A stretch of 46,236 nucleotides of DNA, taken from NCBI RefSeq assembly GCF_019800665.1, contig NZ_JAHVKO010000010.1, positions 1 to 46,236 of the forward strand, given 5' to 3'. Under the pieces are notes generated by a model that was not told the DNA's origin, ran no database searches, and saw only the letters and a program-made list of their open reading frames with translations. Positions 37,258-46,127 of this stretch are shown in pieces. The DNA is from Microbulbifer agarilyticus. GTDB lineage: Bacteria; Pseudomonadota; Gammaproteobacteria; Pseudomonadales; Cellvibrionaceae. The position numbers were made by a program, and so were the translations under genes. Position 1 is the first letter of the stretch; every line of letters starts with the position of its first letter.

Positions 37258-38613
37258 ATGCAAGAACCAAAAATGACCTGGGGACAGGCACTACGGGTTT
37301 ACCTAAAACCCAAAGTGCTGGCAATGTTTTTTCTCGGCTTTTCTGCCGGCCTACCGTTCCTGTTGGTGTTTTCAACACTGGCGGCTTGGCTCACGGATTA
37401 TGGTGTGAGCCGAACCACGATTGGTTTCTTTGGCTTGGTTGGCCTTACTTATTCCATTAAGTTTGCCTGGGCGCCGGTGATCGATCATCTGCGCATTCCT
37501 TTCTTTAATGGTATGTTGGGAAAACGCCGTAGCTGGTTGCTTCTATCGCAACTGGGCATTGCCCTTTGTCTGTTTTTTCTCGCCAATCTCAATCCACAGC
37601 TTGCCCTGACGAAAATTGCACTGATCGCCGTGGCTGTTGCGTTTTGTGCCGCGTCTCAGGACGTGGTAATTGACGCGTTTCGCATTGAATCCGCCAGTGA
37701 AGAACTTCAAGGCGCCATGGCTGCCAATTATGTATTTGGCTATCGAGTGGCGTTATTGGTAGCCGGAGGTGGTGCACTGTACATTGCCGATATTGCGGAC
37801 TGGTCGACTTCCTATCTCAGCATGGCGTTGTTGATGGGGGTTGGCATCATTACCACTCTAGTGGTTGCCGAGCCTGATCATACCAAGGCGGCGGAATTGG
37901 CCAAACCGTTTGAGCGTGCTTGGATAGAGCGAATCTGGGGCTCCGGGGAGCACAGCGGATTAAAAGAATGGTTTGTAAAAGCGGTTGTCTGCCCAGTAAT
38001 TGATTTCTTCAAACGCAACGGGCGCTTTGCATTGATCCTTTTGCTGCTAATCGGTATTTATCGAATTAGTGACCTTGCCATGGGTGTTATGGCTAACCCG
38101 TTTTACTTGGATCTGGGCTTTTCAAAAACAGATATTTTCCAGATCGTAAAAGTCTTTGGTTTCTTCTTTTCAATTCTCGGGGCCTACCTCGGTGGGTTGC
38201 TTGTTGTGCACTACGGTATTATGCGCCCACTGATTCTGGGCGCAGTGATGGTTTCTGCGACCAATCTTCTATTTGCGCACATGGCACAGATCGGGCCAGA
38301 TAAGAATTGGCTGGCGATCCTGATTAGTGCTGATAATGTCAGCGCGGGCATTTCTAATACGGTGTTCATCGCCTACCTGTCGAGCCTGGTCAACCAAGAG
38401 TACACGGCGACGCAATACGCCCTGTTCAGCTCTTTGATGACTTTACCGGGCAAATTTATCAGTGGGTTCTCCGGGATCGTTGTGGACTCTATGGGGTACT
38501 CCGTATTTTTTACCTATGCGGCGATTCTCGGGATACCGGCGATCCTATTGGCGGTCTATGTCTGGTGGCGAGACAACCGCAAGGTTGAGGTGGATGCACC
38601 GACGACTAGTTAG
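37258..38613 (+). CDS. ampG: AmpG muropeptide permease
   Basis: AmpG is an inner-membrane major-facilitator permease that imports GlcNAc-anhydro-muropeptides for recycling, supplying AmpD with substrate. The 451-aa protein has about 12-14 helices with the family start FFLGFSAGLPFLLVFSTLAAWL, GLVGLTYSIKFAWAPVIDHL, GKRRSWLLLSQ, AASQDVVIDAFRIE and AANYVFGYR. Start ATG 37258 follows AAGGAAGAAGAG. With ampD and ampE nearby this makes a recycling neighbourhood, though a PLP gene and a PEBP gene lie between. Confidence 0.94.
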   Translation: MQEPKMTWGQALRVYLKPKVLAMFFLGFSAGLPFLLVFSTLAAWLTDYGVSRTTIGFFGLVGLTYSIKFAWAPVIDHLRIPFFNGMLGKRRSWLLLSQLGIALCLFFLANLNPQLALTKIALIAVAVAFCAASQDVVIDAFRIESASEELQGAMAANYVFGYRVALLVAGGGALYIADIADWSTSYLSMALLMGVGIITTLVVAEPDHTKAAELAKPFERAWIERIWGSGEHSGLKEWFVKAVVCPVIDFFKRNGRFALILLLLIGIYRISDLAMGVMANPFYLDLGFSKTDIFQIVKVFGFFFSILGAYLGGLLVVHYGIMRPLILGAVMVSATNLLFAHMAQIGPDKNWLAILISADNVSAGISNTVFIAYLSSLVNQEYTATQYALFSSLMTLPGKFISGFSGIVVDSMGYSVFFTYAAILGIPAILLAVYVWWRDNRKVEVDAPTTS

Positions 38614-38623
38614 GAGTGCTGCG

Positions 38624-38947
38624 TTACGGCCGCCAGAGGAATTGTTTAAGATCGACTTTACCGTGTATCAGGACTATACCCTCTGCCTCTAGTCTACTTT
38701 TCTGCCTCTGATACCCTGGTTCTGGAATTGAAATACGCCCCTGCGCATTGAGCACTCGGTGCCACGGCAGGGTGGTATCCCGCGGTAACTTGCGTAGGGT
38801 TTGTCCCACCAGCCTCGCTGCTCTTGGCAACCCAGCCATCTCGGCCAATCCCCCATAGGTCACCACTCGTCCCGTCGGCACCTGCGCAAGTGCAAGGCAG
38901 ATGCGACTTGTGGCATCATTGTTTGCTGACATTGGTTTCTGCACCAT
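38624..38947 (-). CDS. Alkyltransferase-like protein (ATL, MGMT family)
   Basis: ATL proteins bind O6-alkylguanine and pass the lesion to nucleotide excision repair but cannot dealkylate it. The 107-aa sequence has the helix-turn-helix block GRVVTYGGLAEMAGLPRAARLVGQTLR, and PWHRV with Trp62 where active methyltransferases have the cysteine of PCHRV. ISIPEPGYQRQKSRLEAEGI completes the fold. ATG 38947 or ATG 38932 could start it; neither has a clear ribosome site. It converges with ampG. Confidence 0.92.
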   Translation of the reverse strand: MVQKPMSANNDATSRICLALAQVPTGRVVTYGGLAEMAGLPRAARLVGQTLRKLPRDTTLPWHRVLNAQGRISIPEPGYQRQKSRLEAEGIVLIHGKVDLKQFLWRP

Positions 38948-39044
38948 GTGTTATCCGGATGTTTGGAAACTTTTTCATTTTGCCGAACTCCTGAATTATT
39001 AGTTTCTCGCAATTAATAATGTCAAGCTATCGGAAGGTTGTTTC

Positions 39045-40130
39045 GTGCTGTCTGTTGTACCTCGTTTTCCCGCTTTTGCCGCGAAATTTTTCTCCTCTTT
39101 TTCAAAAAGTTGGCTGAAAGTTGCGCCAGTCTCTTTTTTCGTCTTTGCGCTGGGCGCGTCCACTGCGCACGCCGGAGTGCTGAGCCTGGCCAACGGCGAC
39201 CGCATTTATGGTGAGCTGGTGGTCGTGGAAAAAGACCATGTAATCTGGCGGTCGGAAACCTTCGGCGATATCACGGTGGAGAAAGCCAAGATTCTGTCGC
39301 TGGAGACCGATAAGGATCTGAAGATTGCGGGGCGAGATGAACCATGTGCGCTTGCTGGTCACCGCCGCCAGCAGTGGGAGCTGTACTGTGACGAAGGCGC
39401 TGGCTGGATCATGGATTTTCCCGCCATTGATCGCGCAGAGCCCTACGTAAACTTTGTCGGCAACCCCATCGTGCTGCACGGTAACGTGTCTGCGGCGGGA
39501 GTATTCGAGGATGGTAACCGCGAGAGACAGGACTGGGACGTCAATGTGAATTTTGACGTGCGCCATGGTGATTTTCACCATCTTATTGGCACCCAGTATC
39601 AGAATCAGAACAACCCCGAAATTGATGATCTGGAAAAGTATCGCCTTAGCTATGACTTGCGCTGGATCTTCGCGGAAAAATGGTTTGCCGCGGGTAACAG
39701 TGCGCTGCTGCGCGAAGAAGCGCGCAACCTTGAGCTCAGCACTACGCTCGGTCTCGGCCTTGGTTACCTGTTTTTCGACACGGATAAAGCTGCACTCTCT
39801 ATCCAGGGTGGTGTGAGCAGTCTGCAGGACGAGTACATTGATCCAAGCCTCAATGAAAACTCGGGCAAGCGCTACGCCGCGGGCCGATCGGCCTGGGACT
39901 TTCGCTACAAGTTCGATTTAGGCCCCGAGGTTTATTACAACCAGGAAGTTCTCCAGTCCTTTGAAGGTAGTGAGGACTACCAGAGCAACGCGGAGATCGG
40001 CGTGCGCACGCCGCTGGTCAAAGGCATTTTGATGGAAGTGAAATACGCCTGGCAGTATGACAACACGCCTTCCATCGACAGCGAAAAACAGGATACAAAA
40101 ATGACGGTCGGTGTGGGCTATTCCTGGTAA
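39045..40130 (+). CDS. DUF481 domain outer membrane protein
   Basis: This 361-aa protein has a long N-terminal signal segment (hydrophobic about residues 26-43, APVSFFVFALGASTAHA). A short periplasmic part follows (LANGDRIYGELVVVEKDHVIWRSETFGDITVE, an SH3-like pattern). Then there is a beta-barrel of the DUF481 (YdiY-type) family: FDVRHGDFHHLIGTQYQNQNN, WRLSYDLRW-like strands, and GVGYSW at the end. The function is unknown. Start is GTG 39045 with GGAAGG eight bases upstream. It lies divergent from the ATL gene. Confidence 0.88.
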   Translation: MLSVVPRFPAFAAKFFSSFSKSWLKVAPVSFFVFALGASTAHAGVLSLANGDRIYGELVVVEKDHVIWRSETFGDITVEKAKILSLETDKDLKIAGRDEPCALAGHRRQQWELYCDEGAGWIMDFPAIDRAEPYVNFVGNPIVLHGNVSAAGVFEDGNRERQDWDVNVNFDVRHGDFHHLIGTQYQNQNNPEIDDLEKYRLSYDLRWIFAEKWFAAGNSALLREEARNLELSTTLGLGLGYLFFDTDKAALSIQGGVSSLQDEYIDPSLNENSGKRYAAGRSAWDFRYKFDLGPEVYYNQEVLQSFEGSEDYQSNAEIGVRTPLVKGILMEVKYAWQYDNTPSIDSEKQDTKMTVGVGYSW

Positions 40131-40192
40131 ACCGATCGCAGAAAAATAACAAGCTCGACATGCCGAGCCTTCGACAAGAGTGATGAGAGTTT

Positions 40193-40954
40193 ATGAAGAT
40201 TAAAAATAGCGTTGTAGTGATCACCGGTGGTGGTCAGGGGCTGGGTCGCGCCATGGCTGAGCATCTGGCCAAGCAGGGTGCTCGCCTTGCCCTGTTGGAT
40301 GTGAACCAGGACGCGCTGGACCAGAGCGTCGCGGCCTGTGAGGCGCTGGGTGCTGAGGCGCGCAGCTACAAGGTAGATGTCACCAGTGAAGAGGCGGTCG
40401 ACCAGTGTTTTGCGGCGATTACCGCAGATTTCGGTGCGCTGGATGTTCTGGTGAACAACGCCGGTATTATGCGCGACGGCATGCTGCTGAAGGTTAAGGA
40501 CGGTAAGGTGACCGATCGTATGTCGCTGTCCCAGTGGCAATCGGTGATCGACGTTAACCTGACCGGTGTCTTCCTGTGCGGCCGCGCTGCAGCCGGGATC
40601 ATGGCGGAGCGGGGCAATGGCGGTGTGATCATCAATATCTCCAGTGTTTCCCGTGCCGGAAATATGGGGCAGACCAACTATTCCGCTTCCAAGGCGGGGG
40701 TAGCGACCATGAGCGTAACCTGGGCCCGTGAACTGGGGCGCTACGGGGTGCGTGTTGCGGCCATCGCCCCGGGGTTTATCGGCACCGAGATGGTTGCGCA
40801 GATGCGCCCGGAGATCCTCGAAGGCCTGATCAAACAGGTCCCCCTGCGCCGGATCGGCGAACCGGACGAAGTGGCCAGTACCGTGGCTTTTATCATTGAG
40901 AATGACTATCTCTCTGGCCGGGTGATTGAAATTGATGGCGGCGCCCGCATCTAA
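40193..40954 (+). CDS. SDR family oxidoreductase (FabG-like)
   Basis: This is a 253-aa short-chain dehydrogenase/reductase with an NAD(P)-binding TGGGQGLG (11-18), NNAG (88-91), and a catalytic Ser near 150, Tyr163 and Lys167 (YSASK). The overall layout is like FabG or acetoacetyl-CoA reductases. The extra loop [15 protein letters not shown] around 100-114 is a common variant in SDRs of marine bacteria. A substrate cannot be named. ATG 40193 follows GATGAGAG. Confidence 0.92.
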   Translation: MKIKNSVVVITGGGQGLGRAMAEHLAKQGARLALLDVNQDALDQSVAACEALGAEARSYKVDVTSEEAVDQCFAAITADFGALDVLVNNAGIMRDGMLLKVKDGKVTDRMSLSQWQSVIDVNLTGVFLCGRAAAGIMAERGNGGVIINISSVSRAGNMGQTNYSASKAGVATMSVTWARELGRYGVRVAAIAPGFIGTEMVAQMRPEILEGLIKQVPLRRIGEPDEVASTVAFIIENDYLSGRVIEIDGGARI

Positions 40955-41035
40955 TCCCCTCCTGTAACAATTTTGAAGTGCTCGTGGCTGTAGTTCGCAA
41001 TATGGTTCGCAAGCGCTTCCCCAGAGACCCACACC

Positions 41036-41533
41036 ATGCGTCCATTTCTACTGCTGTTCATCATCATGCCCATTCTGGAGATGTGGGTACTGATCCGTGT
41101 GGGTGAAGAAATCGGCGCGCTTCCGACCATTGGTCTGGTGCTGCTGACTGCCGTGGTGGGGTTGGCGCTGCTGAAGCGGCAGGGGCTATCCACCATCTTG
41201 CGCGCCCAGCAAAAAATGGCGCTGGGTGAACTGCCTGCTCAGGAAATGGCCGAAGGCATCTTCCTGGCGGTCGGTGGCGCATTGCTGCTTACCCCCGGCT
41301 TTATCACCGATGCGATTGGATTTGCCTGTCTTATCCCGGGTATCCGCCACCTGTTTCTCGGCAAACTGCTGAGCCATGTGGTGGTGGTGCGCGGGCCTGG
41401 TTACCCCCCGGGAAGCGATCATACGCGCGGTTCTCAATCTCAACCGGGTCAATCTCAGCCGGGAGAAAACCGCTCCCACGATGTTATCGAGGGTGACTTC
41501 AAACGCGAAGACAGTGATAAAGACCAGCGGTAA
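41036..41533 (+). CDS. fxsA: FxsA family membrane protein
   Basis: FxsA is a small inner membrane protein; in E. coli its overproduction suppresses F exclusion of phage T7. The 165-aa protein has three or four helices: FLLLFIIMPILEMWVLIRVGEEIG (1-24), TIGLVLLTAVVGLALLKRQG, and GGALLLTPGFITDAIGFACLIPGIRHLFL, all typical. The C-terminus is polar, with a near repeat QSQPGQSQPGENRS. It lies next to groES, as in E. coli. ATG 41036 has no strong ribosome site. Confidence 0.93.
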   Translation: MRPFLLLFIIMPILEMWVLIRVGEEIGALPTIGLVLLTAVVGLALLKRQGLSTILRAQQKMALGELPAQEMAEGIFLAVGGALLLTPGFITDAIGFACLIPGIRHLFLGKLLSHVVVVRGPGYPPGSDHTRGSQSQPGQSQPGENRSHDVIEGDFKREDSDKDQR

Positions 41534-41545
41534 TGCTGGTTTTTT
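41523..41545 (+). terminator. Terminator overlapping the fxsA stop
   Basis: ACCAGC and GCTGGT pair around GGTAAT, followed by TTTTT. The stem begins inside the last codons of fxsA and the loop holds its stop codon. It separates fxsA from groES. Confidence 0.75.
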
Positions 41546-41618
41546 GAGCAGTTTTGCCGCGGTTGGCCCTGTGCAGCCGAAATTCTGAAAAATTCTCCGG
41601 GTTTTTTTCTCCGCCGCC

Positions 41619-41648
41619 GTTGAAATCCCACTTCCCCTCCCACATATA
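41619..41648 (+). promoter_or_regulatory. Putative sigma-32 heat-shock promoter of groESL
   Basis: GTTGAAA (41619-41625), 14 bases, then CCACATATA (41640-41648) fits the sigma-32 pattern CTTGAAA / CCCCATTTA with two changes in the -10. It lies about 120 bases before groES. No CIRCE operator is seen. Confidence 0.5.
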
Positions 41649-41766
41649 GCTTCCACCTAGATTTTCCCTGCGCCCGAAGCTCGCGCGCAGGAATGGAGCC
41701 CGCCTCGCCAAGGGGGCTGGCCCACATGTAAATGCAACCCTAAAACGACTCATTGGAGAGCAATCC

Positions 41767-42060
41767 ATGAAAATTCGTCCTTTACACGACCGTGTAGTCG
41801 TACGCCGTAAGGAAGAAGAACAGAAAACTGCCGGTGGTATCGTTCTGCCTGGCGCAGCAAAAGAAAAACCAAACCAGGGCGAAGTGGTTGCCGTGGGCGC
41901 AGGTAAGCAGCTGGACAATGGCGACGTTCGTGCACTGTCCGTAAAAGTGGGTGACACCGTTGTATTCGGTCGCTACGCGGACAGCAACACCCTCAAGGTG
42001 GACGGCGAAGAGCTGATCATCATGAGCGAAGGCGACATTTACGGCGTACTGGAAGGCTAA
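41767..42060 (+). CDS. groS: Co-chaperonin GroES
   Basis: GroES is the seven-subunit lid of the GroEL folding chamber. The 97-aa protein has the standard N-terminus [19 protein letters not shown], the mobile loop [31 protein letters not shown], and [21 protein letters not shown]. Start ATG 41767 follows GGAGAGCAATCC. groEL follows 77 bases later in the same transcript. Confidence 0.98.
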   Translation: MKIRPLHDRVVVRRKEEEQKTAGGIVLPGAAKEKPNQGEVVAVGAGKQLDNGDVRALSVKVGDTVVFGRYADSNTLKVDGEELIIMSEGDIYGVLEG

Positions 42061-42125
42061 GGCCCGAGCCTAGCTTTAGCTAGCTCCAGCTCTTTCCAGT
42101 ATTAGGCAACCACGAACAGAATTGA

Positions 42126-43784
<1,659 letters not shown>

Positions 43785-43805
43785 GTCAGCCTTACCGACC
43801 TATCC

Positions 43806-43837
43806 AAAAAAGCCCCGCATTTGCGGGGCTTTTTTTA
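43806..43837 (+). terminator. Rho-independent terminator after groEL
   Basis: AAAAAAGCCCCGC and GCGGGGCTTTTTT pair around ATTT and run into further T's. Being symmetrical, it can also end the convergent intI transcript, whose stop is 15 bases to the right. Confidence 0.93.
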
Positions 43838-43851
43838 TGGGTGAAAACTTT

Positions 43852-44889
43852 TCAGCTGGCTATAGAGTATACGGGGCGATTCTCTTCGATCCCTCGATTG
43901 GACGGTAGCCGATCGACGGGGCTCAACACGCCTTTCCCCCCTCTATTGACCACGTGTGTATAAATCTCTGTTGTCGCGATATCCGAATGGCCAAGTAACT
44001 CTTGAATAGTGCGTAAGTCGTAACCCGCTTCCAAAAGGTGCGTTGCAAAACTATGTCGGAACGCATGGGCCCGCGCCGGTTTGTTGACACCGGCAGCCTT
44101 AACAGCCTTACGGATATGTTTAGAAAGCGCCGTAGCGTGCAAATGATGACGACGCAGCTCGCCACTTCGAGGGCAAGGACCAATACGGGATGATGGGAAC
44201 AAGAACTGCCACGCTGTATCTCTGGCTGCGTTGGGGTATTTCCGGGCGAGAGCGTCAGGCAAATAGACATCCCCAAAACCCGCAGCGATATCCTCTGAGT
44301 GTAGCAGCTTCACCCGCTCGATTTGTCGCTCCAGCAAAGGGATAAGTGCTTGCGGTAGCATAGTTGTACGATCTTTGTTCCCTTTGCCGCTGCGCACCAA
44401 AATGTTATTACTACCAAAATCGATGTCTTTCACTCGAAGTGCGAGGAGCTCCGCGCTCCGTAGACCCGTACCGTACATTAATTCGACCATAAGCCGAGGT
44501 GTGCGCTCCAGCTTTGACAAAATAGCCTGTATTTCAGTGCGGCTATACACAATTGGAAGACGGCGATATTGCCTTGCGGGCTTGAAGTTCAGACCATCGA
44601 GGCTTACGCCAAAATAGCGTTTGTACAAATAGACGAGCGCATTTAACGCAATCTTTTGTGTATTTACCGAGCAAAATTTATCCACAGATAAATTACTAAG
44701 AAACTCCTCTACTTCAACAACACCAAGCTCTTTTGGGTGGCGAAGTTTGTGAAAGTGGATAAATCGCTTTATCCAATGCACGTACGTCTGCTCCGTACGA
44801 TAGGCGAGCCCGGCCTCCCGAATATGTCGTCTCAAGGAAGTTATGAACCTCGAGGAAGATTTCTCAATAGTGTGTCGGATGTCATCCAT
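43852..44889 (-). CDS. intI: Integron integrase IntI
   Basis: IntI is a tyrosine recombinase that captures and shuffles gene cassettes by recombining attC and attI. The 345-aa protein has the catalytic set Arg144 (TGLRSAELL), His275 and Arg278 ([19 protein letters not shown]), His301 (LLGHSD) and Tyr310 (EIYTHV). Between them lies the extra segment found only in integron integrases (about residues 212-262: [20 protein letters not shown], then [21 protein letters not shown]). ATG 44889 has AGGAG six bases upstream. The gene is intact, points away from the cassettes, and is preceded by a LexA box. Confidence 0.96.
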   Translation of the reverse strand: MDDIRHTIEKSSSRFITSLRRHIREAGLAYRTEQTYVHWIKRFIHFHKLRHPKELGVVEVEEFLSNLSVDKFCSVNTQKIALNALVYLYKRYFGVSLDGLNFKPARQYRRLPIVYSRTEIQAILSKLERTPRLMVELMYGTGLRSAELLALRVKDIDFGSNNILVRSGKGNKDRTTMLPQALIPLLERQIERVKLLHSEDIAAGFGDVYLPDALARKYPNAARDTAWQFLFPSSRIGPCPRSGELRRHHLHATALSKHIRKAVKAAGVNKPARAHAFRHSFATHLLEAGYDLRTIQELLGHSDIATTEIYTHVVNRGGKGVLSPVDRLPSNRGIEENRPVYSIAS

Positions 44890-44906
44890 GACTAACTCCT
44901 ATGTAA

Positions 44907-44922
44907 CTGTTTTTATATACAG
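44907..44922 (-). promoter_or_regulatory. LexA (SOS) box of intI
   Basis: On the minus strand CTGTATATAAAAACAG matches the proteobacterial LexA consensus CTG-N10-CAG with an AT-rich centre. It ends 18 bases before the intI start codon, so it should overlap the promoter. SOS control of integron integrases is established in several proteobacteria. Confidence 0.88.
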
Positions 44923-45000
44923 TAGTTGTGGCGGGGAGGCTAGTCAATAGCCGAAATATGAAACGAAGTCTCCTATTTCTAGAATCAAAGCTGTAAGTCA

Positions 45001-45028
45001 TTGACTTTTAAGGCGGTTGAAATATGCT
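45001..45028 (+). promoter_or_regulatory. Candidate cassette promoter (Pc)
   Basis: TTGACT, 16 bases, TATGCT reads towards the cassettes about 175 bases before the attI core. The gap 44923-45201 holds no ORF; it should contain the attI site and the promoters. Confidence 0.4.
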
Positions 45029-45179
45029 CAATAGCCTGTGGATGAAATAACCGACCGAAGCCAGGGGCTATATATTTCAGATGAATTTTGCGCCACGGGC
45101 AGCTTTCCCATTGATTTGAAATGAATTTTCGCAGTGAGGGAATTACTGGCAATTTAAATAGCGCCCAAAAATATATAAA

Positions 45180-45208
45180 GCCCTAGGCTTATGAATAAAC
45201 TGTTAGCC
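45180..45208 (+). other. attI: attI recombination core
   Basis: GTTAGCC (45202-45208) is a core of the GTTRRRY type (one mismatch), at the boundary between the intI side and the first cassette. Recombination occurs between G45202 and T45203. A partly inverted match, TAGGCTTA (45184-45191), lies 11 bases to the left. How far attI extends to the left cannot be fixed by eye. Confidence 0.75.
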
Positions 45209-45740
45209 TGATTTCGCTATGAACATAGACAAGCTCGCAAAAATCAAAAATCTGAATACCAGAGAGCAAAATGAGATTAGTAAATTCAACATAGCTAAAA
45301 TTGCCAAGCTATTTCATGATACTGAGATTTTTCCTGATGCAATCCGCTGCTGGCTAAAATCGAATAACTTCTCAAAAGACAACTCTATACTTGTGGAGTT
45401 TGGTCAAGGCCCAATTTGTTGTGATTCCACTTTCAGTGGAACCTTACTGAACGAGGAGTTGGAGTTCTGGGAGTTCGAAATAGAGCTCGATGCAAAGAGT
45501 GGTAATATTGTTGAAATTTACGATTGGAAAAATATCACTAAAGAAATTTCAGTCACTGAGCATGCGAAAGGCGTCGGAAAGTCTTGGGGTTTCTTATGTG
45601 TCCAAGTGCTTCGGGAGCACCTCCAATCAGGCTAACAAGGTGCTGCAGGGGACGTCTTACTTTGTGCACATTTCGCGCAGTCGCTTCGCTCCTATTTTCG
45701 CGCAAAATGCGCACAAAGTAAGCCGTCCCTGAGCACGGCG
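45203..45740 (+). mobile_element. Integron gene cassette 1
   Basis: It runs from TTAGCC after the attI crossover to the G at the end of its attC. In circular form the ends give GTTAGCC, and the R'' box in its attC (45630-45636) is GGCTAAC, the exact reverse complement. It is 538 bp long, AT-rich compared with the chromosome, and carries one ORF. Confidence 0.92.
45219..45635 (+). CDS. Cassette-borne hypothetical protein
   Basis: This 138-aa protein I do not recognise. It starts 16 bases into the cassette and stops inside the attC R'' box, as cassette genes usually do. The N-terminal ~50 residues are polar and probably helical (LAKIKNLNTREQNEISKFNIAKIAK). A central stretch has VEFGQGPICCDSTFSGTL and alternating LEFWEFEIELDAKSGNIVEIYDW, likely beta-strands. 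Neither a signal peptide nor a membrane helix is seen. There is no clear ribosome site before ATG 45219. Base composition is much more AT-rich than the host genes, consistent with capture from elsewhere. Confidence 0.85.
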   Translation: MNIDKLAKIKNLNTREQNEISKFNIAKIAKLFHDTEIFPDAIRCWLKSNNFSKDNSILVEFGQGPICCDSTFSGTLLNEELEFWEFEIELDAKSGNIVEIYDWKNITKEISVTEHAKGVGKSWGFLCVQVLREHLQSG

Positions 45741-45746
45741 TTATTG
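45630..45746 (+). repeat. attC: attC site of cassette 1
   Basis: R'' GGCTAAC (45630-45636) and R' GTTATTG (45740-45746) bound a 117-bp imperfect palindrome. The outer arms (AAGGTGCTGCAGGGGACG against CGTCCCTGAGCACGGCG) contain the usual bulges. The inner arms, 45656-45679 and 45700-45722, pair almost perfectly. This folding is what IntI recognises on single-stranded attC. Confidence 0.93.
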
Positions 45747-46121
45747 GTGCCGGTCGGTATTTTCTTGTTTTTTGTGGTTGCTGAAATTTTAGTGCCACTA
45801 AATAGCTTCCAATATTGAGCCGGTTTGGTCGGTTGCTATTCAATCAGTTCCGTTCCTAGAGTGTTCGGTCTGTTTCAGTAGAAGAGGGCAGTCCGGAGTT
45901 ATCTTTTGGGGTGCCAGTAAGATGAAAAATAGTTGGGGAAAGTGCGGTATTCTTTCCTCGTAAATTTTAAGCAGTGGCCAGCCAAGTCGTGGCTGGCATA
46001 GTGCTAGTAGCTGGTTCAGAGTGCGGCCGCAATAACCAGGCTAGGCAAGATCGCCCAAGGCCCCTGCGGGGCCCCGGGCTGGACAGCCTACGCTGCGCTC
46101 CGGCTGCCCCTGCTAGCGGCG
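45741..46121 (+). mobile_element. Integron gene cassette 2, no convincing ORF
   Basis: It runs from TTATTG after attC1 to G46121. Its circular core would be GTTATTG, and its R'' box (46030-46036) is CAATAAC, the exact reverse complement. The 283-base body has no ORF above about 25 codons on the cassette strand: a GTG-started 23-residue hydrophobic frame at 45747-45818 and a 13-residue ATG frame near 45922. It also has a perfect 8-bp hairpin at 45977-45997. A minus-strand frame from 45843 runs into attC1 and looks like a shadow. Confidence 0.9.
45977..45997. other. Hairpin inside cassette 2
   Basis: GCCAGCCA and TGGCTGGC pair around AGTCG. No T tract follows, so it is not a standard terminator. 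It may be part of an RNA element in this ORF-less cassette. Confidence 0.4.
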
Positions 46122-46127
46122 TTAAAT
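46030..46127 (+). repeat. attC: attC site of cassette 2
   Basis: R'' CAATAAC (46030-46036) and R' GTTAAAT (46121-46127, a full GTTRRRY match) bound a 98-bp GC-rich imperfect palindrome. L''-like CAGGCTAG is near the left end and CTAGCGGC near the right, with a GGCCCC-TGC-GGGGCC hairpin inside. Its sequence is unrelated to attC1. Confidence 0.9.

Noticed and set aside
43852..44889. Reading the integrase as XerC/XerD or a phage integrase
   Set aside because: The integron-specific segment between Arg144 and His275, plus the divergent attI/attC array, identify IntI.
45553..45843. 96-aa minus-strand frame across attC1
   Set aside because: It spans the attC palindrome and the end of the cassette 1 gene in the opposite direction; a shadow is more likely.
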